Below, in pieces: positions 59,127 through 64,000 of a stretch of DNA of 64,000 nt (positions are counted from its first letter, which is position 1; the number at the start of each line of letters is the position of its first letter). Position numbers and translations under genes: made by a program. The notes beneath the pieces are model-generated. The model saw only the letters and a program-made list of their open reading frames with translations, made no database searches and was not told the DNA's origin. The stretch lies in contig NZ_JBBPBZ010000002.1 of assembly GCF_038070105.1 (NCBI RefSeq), positions 488,501 through 552,500 of the forward strand. Reading direction: 5' to 3'. The stretch comes from Methylocystis sp. IM3. Its GTDB lineage: Bacteria > Pseudomonadota > Alphaproteobacteria > Rhizobiales > Beijerinckiaceae.

Positions 59127-59225
59127 TCCTGATCTCTTCGGCGGCCGCGCGCAGTCGCAGGCGACCCGCCATTCCCTTGCGGCCGGGGCTGAACGCATTT
59201 ACGCCCGCCCGCGCGCCTGCTGCAA

Positions 59226-60530
59226 TCAGCGGCGTCCGACGCTCACATAGGCGAAGCCGTGCTTGCGCGCTTCTGCAGGCCGGTAAACATTGCGCAGATC
59301 GACGAGGACCGGCTGCTTGAGCAGGCGTTTCACGCGCGCGAGGTCGAGGGCGCGGAAGGCGTCCCATTCGGTCACAATCGCCAGCGCGTCGGCGCCTTCG
59401 ATGGCCGAATAGGCGTCGTCGTGGAAGGTTACTTCCGGCATCAGCGGGCGCGCCTGCGCCATGCTCTCGGGGTCATAGGCGTGCACCTGCGCGCCATCGC
59501 CCGCGAGCGAGGCGACGATGGCGAGGGACGGCGCGTCGCGCATGTCGTCGGTGTTGGGCTTGAAGGCGAGGCCGAGCAGCGCGATCCTCTTGCCGCGCAC
59601 CGAGCCGCCGAGCGCCTGAATGATCTTGCGCGCCATGGCGCGCTTGCGCGCGTCATTGACGGCGACCACCGTCTCGACGATGCGCAGGCTCGACCCTTCG
59701 TCCTGACCCGTCTTGATCAGGGCCAGCGTGTCCTTCGGGAAGCAGGAGCCGCCATAGCCGGGCCCGGCGTGCAGGAATTTCGCGCCGATGCGCTTGTCGA
59801 GGCCGATGCCGCGGGCGACATCCTGCACGTCAGCGCCGACTTTCTCGCAAAGGTCGGCGATCTCGTTGATGAAGGTGATCTTGGTCGCGAGAAAGGCGTT
59901 GGCGGCGTATTTGGTCAATTCCGAGGTGCGGCGGCCGACGAAGACGAGCGGCGGCGCATTGAGCGACAGCGGGCGGTAGATTTCCTCCATCACCTCGCGC
60001 GCGCGCGGATCCTCGACGCCGATGACCACGCGGTCGGGGCGCTTGAAGTCCTCGATTGCGGCGCCTTCCCGCAGGAATTCGGGGTTGGAGACGACGGTGA
60101 AGTCGGCGGCCGGATTGACCTCGCGAATGATGCGCTCCACCTCGTCGCCCGTGCCGACGGGCACGGTGGATTTGTTGACAACGACGGTGAAGCCGTCGAG
60201 CGCCGAGGCGATGGTCTTGGCGGCGGCGTAGACATAGGAGAGGTCGGCGTGGCCATCGCCGCGACGCGAGGGCGTGCCGACCGCGATGAAGACGGCGTCC
60301 GCTCCCTTCACGGCCGGCGCGAGATCGGTCGTGAACGCAAGCCGTCCCTGCTTGACGTTATTGGCGACGAGTTCGTCGAGGCCCGGCTCATAGATCGGTA
60401 TCTCGCCACGCTTCAGCCGCTCGATCTTGCCCTCGTCCGAATCGACGCAAATCACAGTGTGGCCAAAGTCCGCAAAACAGGCGCCCGAGACGAGACCGAC
60501 ATAGCCAGAACCAATCATCGTGATGTTCAT
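59226..60530 (-). CDS. UDP-glucose 6-dehydrogenase
   Basis: The 434-residue enzyme oxidises UDP-glucose to UDP-glucuronate for capsule or exopolysaccharide synthesis. Domains: NAD-binding Rossmann domain with GSGYVGLVSG at residues 7-16, central helix with VNKSTVPVGTG, the catalytic cysteine region GPGYGGSCFPKD (cysteine near 260) and a C-terminal UDP-binding domain (LLGLAFKPNTDDMRDAPSLA). AGGAGA lies about eleven bases before the ATG at 60530. Confidence 0.95.
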   Translation of the reverse strand: MNITMIGSGYVGLVSGACFADFGHTVICVDSDEGKIERLKRGEIPIYEPGLDELVANNVKQGRLAFTTDLAPAVKGADAVFIAVGTPSRRGDGHADLSYVYAAAKTIASALDGFTVVVNKSTVPVGTGDEVERIIREVNPAADFTVVSNPEFLREGAAIEDFKRPDRVVIGVEDPRAREVMEEIYRPLSLNAPPLVFVGRRTSELTKYAANAFLATKITFINEIADLCEKVGADVQDVARGIGLDKRIGAKFLHAGPGYGGSCFPKDTLALIKTGQDEGSSLRIVETVVAVNDARKRAMARKIIQALGGSVRGKRIALLGLAFKPNTDDMRDAPSLAIVASLAGDGAQVHAYDPESMAQARPLMPEVTFHDDAYSAIEGADALAIVTEWDAFRALDLARVKRLLKQPVLVDLRNVYRPAEARKHGFAYVSVGRR

Positions 60531-61022
60531 CTGGTAAAGTTCTCCTGAGGACGCCTGATGATGCGGCGGACAGTCATTGTTTCCATCGGGCGCTTTGTCA
60601 AATTCCCTGACGGGGGTAGGCAATCAACAGTATTGTCGACGCCAGGGGCTTTGGAGTCTTGGAGATAGGCCGTTCGCTCTTCCGAGGCCTCGTCGCGTCC
60701 TCCCTGCGCCGAGGAGGGAGTGCGCGTCCTTGGCAACCATTTTATGACGGTCGGATGAGACCGCGTCGGAGGTCGCTCGGCCAGAGCGCAGCGCGCGGGT
60801 TCGATTAATCCCAAGTTGATTTGCTGCATTGCGAGATAAGTTCAGGAATAATTAGCCGCGCATTGGCCAGTCGCCCGGCGCACAAACTTGGCGCCACTTG
60901 CTTCTGCCGGACTTTTGACGCGGCAAAACGTCTCGCCAGTCGGCTTTTTCTCTCAAAAAGGCAACCGGTCCCGCCGGTTGACCCCAAAACATTTGACAAG
61001 CGCAGAGCTATAGTCGAAGGGA
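60531..61022. other. intergenic region, no gene seen
   Basis: This 492-base divergent region lies between the dehydrogenase and the desaturase. No supported frame, hairpin or repeat stands out. It probably holds both promoters. Confidence 0.4.
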
Positions 61023-62180
61023 ATGGCGCGGCAAAAAAACAAAACAAGCCAATCAGGCGCTGCGGGGAAACAATTGACCGACACAATCGAAACCACGGCC
61101 GGAGGCCATGACGTTTGCGGGCATGACGTTTGCGGGCCGGACGCCAGGGCGCTGGCCCAGCGCATGGCAATACTGAAAACGCAGGCGAAGGAAAAGGGAT
61201 ATTTCAACGTCCCGGCGTGGGAGCAGGCGCTTCGTTGCGTCGAACTCGCGGCTGTTCCGGCGCTCGCCTTCTTCCTGCTGTCGCAGGGCGGCGCGCTCGC
61301 TCTCGCCGGCGCCCTCCTCCTCGCGGTCCACTATCCGCGAACGGCGTATCTCGGCCATGACCTCGCCCACAACCAGTGGGGGCCGCGCGACGAGGCGAAA
61401 CCTCGCGCCATGCTCGGTCTCGTAGCCCTGTTCCAGGGCTTCGGCGCCTCCTGGTGGGTCGAAAAACACGAATTGCACCACTCCTTTCCCAACGGCTGCC
61501 GCATGGGCGAGGACGGCGTGCTCGTCCCCATCGACGGCGACATCGATTCCGTGCCCTGGATCGTCTGGGACAAGGCGCTCGTGGATTACAACGACAAGGC
61601 GCGCAACTCGACCTTCGCCAGGCTTCTCGCCTATGTGATGCCGCGCTTTCAGGTCCCCCTGTTCTTCCCGCTACTCTCTCTCGCCCGCTTCAACTGGAGC
61701 TGGCAGAGCATCGAGACCGCCGCGCGCCGGGAGAAAAACCTCGAGGCCGCGCTTTGCGCCCTGCACTGGATTGTCGGGCTGACGCTCGCAGGCTTTCTGA
61801 CGCCGGGCCCCGCCTGGACGGGCTGGCTCTGGTTCGTCGGCGCGCAGCTTCTGGGCGGCTTCATCCTCGCTTTCGTCTTCGTCCTCAATCACACGGGGAT
61901 GGAAATCTATGACGCGACCGAGGCGAAAGGCTTCTACGACCGGCAGGCCCGCTCGACGCGCAACACGCCGACCTCCGCTTTCCTGGACTGGCTGACCGGC
62001 GGCCTGAACAGCCAGATCGAGCACCACATGTTCCCGACCATGGCGCGGCGCAATCTGCCCAAGATGCGCGAGGCGACCCGCAAGGCCATGACCGAATGCG
62101 GCTACGTCTATGAGGAGCTGAAGAACGGCGACGCGATGCGCGCGGTTCTCCTGGCGCTGGGCGAGGCGGCGAAAGCCTGA
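61023..62180 (+). CDS. membrane fatty acid desaturase
   Basis: The 385-residue diiron membrane desaturase has three histidine boxes: HDLAHNQ (near residue 116), HELHHSF (HxxHH, near 150) and QIEHHMFP (QxxHH, near 333), separated by two pairs of membrane helices. It probably introduces double bonds into lipid acyl chains. The N-terminus is polar and contains a tandem HDVCG duplication (from a 16-base repeat at about 61108-61139). An ATG after the duplication could be the true start. The gene is monocistronic. Confidence 0.88.
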   Translation: MARQKNKTSQSGAAGKQLTDTIETTAGGHDVCGHDVCGPDARALAQRMAILKTQAKEKGYFNVPAWEQALRCVELAAVPALAFFLLSQGGALALAGALLLAVHYPRTAYLGHDLAHNQWGPRDEAKPRAMLGLVALFQGFGASWWVEKHELHHSFPNGCRMGEDGVLVPIDGDIDSVPWIVWDKALVDYNDKARNSTFARLLAYVMPRFQVPLFFPLLSLARFNWSWQSIETAARREKNLEAALCALHWIVGLTLAGFLTPGPAWTGWLWFVGAQLLGGFILAFVFVLNHTGMEIYDATEAKGFYDRQARSTRNTPTSAFLDWLTGGLNSQIEHHMFPTMARRNLPKMREATRKAMTECGYVYEELKNGDAMRAVLLALGEAAKA

Positions 62181-62379
62181 AGGCTTCGGCCCTATTGAAT
62201 GAAGCGGCGCCGCCCAATGGGCGGCGCCGTCGTTTCTTGCCCGCGTTTCGCTTGCCGCGCGGTGTTTCGACGCATCGCCTTGGACGCGGCTCGCCTTTAC
62301 CGATAAAACATTTGGAGCTGGGATTTGGAACGAAAGGGCGGCGCCCGCGACCGCAGCCTTTCCGCAAGAGGCGCCGGCG
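62181..62379. other. spacer before ftsH
   Basis: No gene. The palindrome-like GGCGCCGC / GCGGCGCC repeat at about 62206-62230 could serve as a terminator hairpin for the desaturase gene. Confidence 0.4.
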
Positions 62380-64000
62380 ATGGCTGTGGCGAACGAAAAG
62401 AGGGGATGGCGCTTCGATTTCGGCTATTTCCTTCTGGCGGCGATCGCCATCCTCGTCTTTCAACAGGTCTGGGAGACCTATAGCGAGACCAACGTCGTTC
62501 CCTACAGCGAATTTTACGACGATCTTCGCGAGGGCAAGCTCGCCGAGGTCCAGGTGGGCGACAAGGCGGTTCGCGCGACGCTGAAAAAGCCGCTGCCGGA
62601 CGGCCGGAAGCAGATCGTCGCCGTCCGGGTCGATCCGAATTTCGCCCAGGAGCTCGAAGCGGCCAAGGTCAAATATTCGGGGGCGGCGGAGCAGGGCTGG
62701 ATCTCGACGCTTCTGTCCTGGATCGTGCCGGCGGCCTTCTTCTTTTTCATCTGGAGCTATCTCGCGCGGCGCGTGGGGCAGGGGCTTGGCTCGGTCATGT
62801 CGGTCGGGCAGAGCAAGGCCAAGATTTTCGTCGAGACCGACATCAAGGTCGGTTTCAAGGACGTGGCCGGCGTCGACGAAGCCAAGGAAGAGCTTCAGGA
62901 AATCGTCGCCTTCCTGAAAGATCCCGTCACTTATGGGCGACTCGGCGCCCATGTGCCCAAGGGCATCCTGCTCGTCGGTCCCCCGGGGACCGGAAAGACC
63001 CTGCTGGCCCGCGCCGTCGCCGGGGAGGCGGGCGTTCCCTTTTTCTCCATCAATGGCTCGGAATTCGTGGAGATGTTCGTGGGCGTGGGCGCGGCGCGCG
63101 TACGCGATCTCTTCAACCAGGCCCGTGCGGCGGCCCCCTGCATCATCTTCATCGACGAACTCGACGCGCTCGGCCGCGCCAGGGGGATTTCCGGGCTGAG
63201 CGGCGGACATGACGAAAAGGAGCAGACGCTCAATCAGCTCCTCAGCGAACTCGACGGCTTCGACCCCACGGTTGGCGTCGTTCTGCTGGCTGCCACGAAC
63301 CGGCCCGAAGTGCTCGATCCGGCGCTGCTGCGCGCCGGGCGCTTCGATCGCCAGATCCCGGTGGACCGGCCCGACAAGAATGGTCGTCTCGCGATCCTCG
63401 GGGTGCATCTGACCAGAATCAAATTGGCGCCCGACGTCGATCCGGCGAAGATCGCAGCGATGACGCCGGGCTTCACGGGGGCGGACATCGCCAATCTCGT
63501 CAATGAGGCGGCGATGCTCGCGACGCGCCGAAAGGCCGACGCCGTGTCGTTCGAAGATTTTGCTTCGGCGATCGAGCGGGTCCTGGCGGGGCCAGAGAAA
63601 CGCCGGCGGATTCTCAATCCGCGCGAAAAACGCATCGTCGCTTACCATGAGATCGGCCACGCCATCGTCGCCATGGCCCTGCCGGACGTGGATCCGATCA
63701 AGAAGGTTTCAATCGTGCCGCGCGGGCTCGGCGCGCTCGGCTATACGATGCAGATGCCGACTGAGGACCGCTATCTCATGACGCGAACGGAGCTGATGCA
63801 CCGCATGTCAGTCCTTCTGGGAGGGCGGGCGGCGGAAATGCTGATATTCAAGGAAGCGACCACGGGCGCCGCCGACGATCTGCAGCGCGCGACCGAGATC
63901 GCGCGCGCCATGGTCACGCGATACGGCATGGAGCGCGACATCGGCCAGGCTTCCTTTGTCATGGAGCGTCCACGTTACCTCGATCTGCAGGGTCTGGGAC
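62380..64000 (+). CDS. ftsH: ATP-dependent zinc metalloprotease FtsH, partial (runs off window)
   Basis: The first 540 codons are seen. The protein has an N-terminal membrane helix (about residues 14-30), a periplasmic segment and a second helix (about 110-128). The AAA+ domain has Walker A GPPGTGKT near 199-206, Walker [12 protein letters not shown] near 255 and the arginine-finger region [10 protein letters not shown]. The protease domain has a zinc motif HEIGH near 423 instead of the common HEAGH. FtsH degrades membrane and regulatory proteins. The ATG at 62380 follows AGAGG. The IDELDALG and HEIGH variants suggest a secondary FtsH paralogue. Confidence 0.92.
   Translation, partial: MAVANEKRGWRFDFGYFLLAAIAILVFQQVWETYSETNVVPYSEFYDDLREGKLAEVQVGDKAVRATLKKPLPDGRKQIVAVRVDPNFAQELEAAKVKYSGAAEQGWISTLLSWIVPAAFFFFIWSYLARRVGQGLGSVMSVGQSKAKIFVETDIKVGFKDVAGVDEAKEELQEIVAFLKDPVTYGRLGAHVPKGILLVGPPGTGKTLLARAVAGEAGVPFFSINGSEFVEMFVGVGAARVRDLFNQARAAAPCIIFIDELDALGRARGISGLSGGHDEKEQTLNQLLSELDGFDPTVGVVLLAATNRPEVLDPALLRAGRFDRQIPVDRPDKNGRLAILGVHLTRIKLAPDVDPAKIAAMTPGFTGADIANLVNEAAMLATRRKADAVSFEDFASAIERVLAGPEKRRRILNPREKRIVAYHEIGHAIVAMALPDVDPIKKVSIVPRGLGALGYTMQMPTEDRYLMTRTELMHRMSVLLGGRAAEMLIFKEATTGAADDLQRATEIARAMVTRYGMERDIGQASFVMERPRYLDLQGLG

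Overview
The window is high-GC chromosomal DNA from an alphaproteobacterial (type II) methanotroph of the Methylocystis/Methylosinus kind. The evidence is a pmoC-pmoA-pmoB operon for particulate methane monooxygenase (19775-23045), a pterin cluster containing a beta-RFAP synthase for tetrahydromethanopterin synthesis (16436-19213), and an alphaproteobacterial flagellar gene order. Species cannot be fixed from sequence alone.

Layout. 160-6313 (minus): a DUF4239-like membrane protein, a truncated outer-membrane beta-barrel gene, an AttH/FtsX/LolD-type export operon and a TPR protein. 6446-12312 (plus): the complete four-gene ligase-associated DNA repair cassette (exonuclease, ATP-dependent ligase, DEXH helicase, PdeM phosphoesterase). 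12358-16297: a YfhO-type membrane protein, a histidine-phosphatase-like secreted protein and a DUF5765 membrane protein. 16436-19213: beta-RFAP synthase, pterin dehydratase, folP and folK. 19775-23101: pmoCAB with a strong terminator; pmoB has a one-base frameshift in its signal-peptide region. 57546-64000: a FecR-domain protein, a YdcF protein, UDP-glucose dehydrogenase, a fatty-acid desaturase and an FtsH protease that runs off the window.

The central discovery is a single flagellar operon (flgF-fliI-motE-flgH-fliL-fliP, minus strand) invaded twice by phage-satellite-like elements of 14-15 kb. Element 1 (23575-37645) lies in the 3' end of fliP. Element 2 (42269-57190) lies in the 5' end of flgF. 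Both att duplications are visible (17 bp and 11 bp), and the displaced gene ends sit at the far side of each element. In-silico excision restores fliP (242 codons plus stop) and flgF (240 codons plus stop) exactly in frame. Before insertion, the flagellar operon ended next to pmoCAB and began next to the FecR gene.

The two elements share a plan: a DUF4102 tyrosine integrase next to the flagellar gene, a DUF3987 primase-like protein, a CxCG...CxxC zinc motif, an XRE repressor with the same C-terminal tail, and a divergent operon starting with tiny membrane proteins. Each keeps only a few virion-type genes: a TerS-like and a gp14-like gene in element 1, and an HK97 capsid gene in element 2. They look like helper-dependent satellites or decayed prophages. 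They could act as reversible switches on motility; that is inference.

Two single-base deletions (pmoB, motE) lie in G/C runs, so draft-assembly error must be considered for both.
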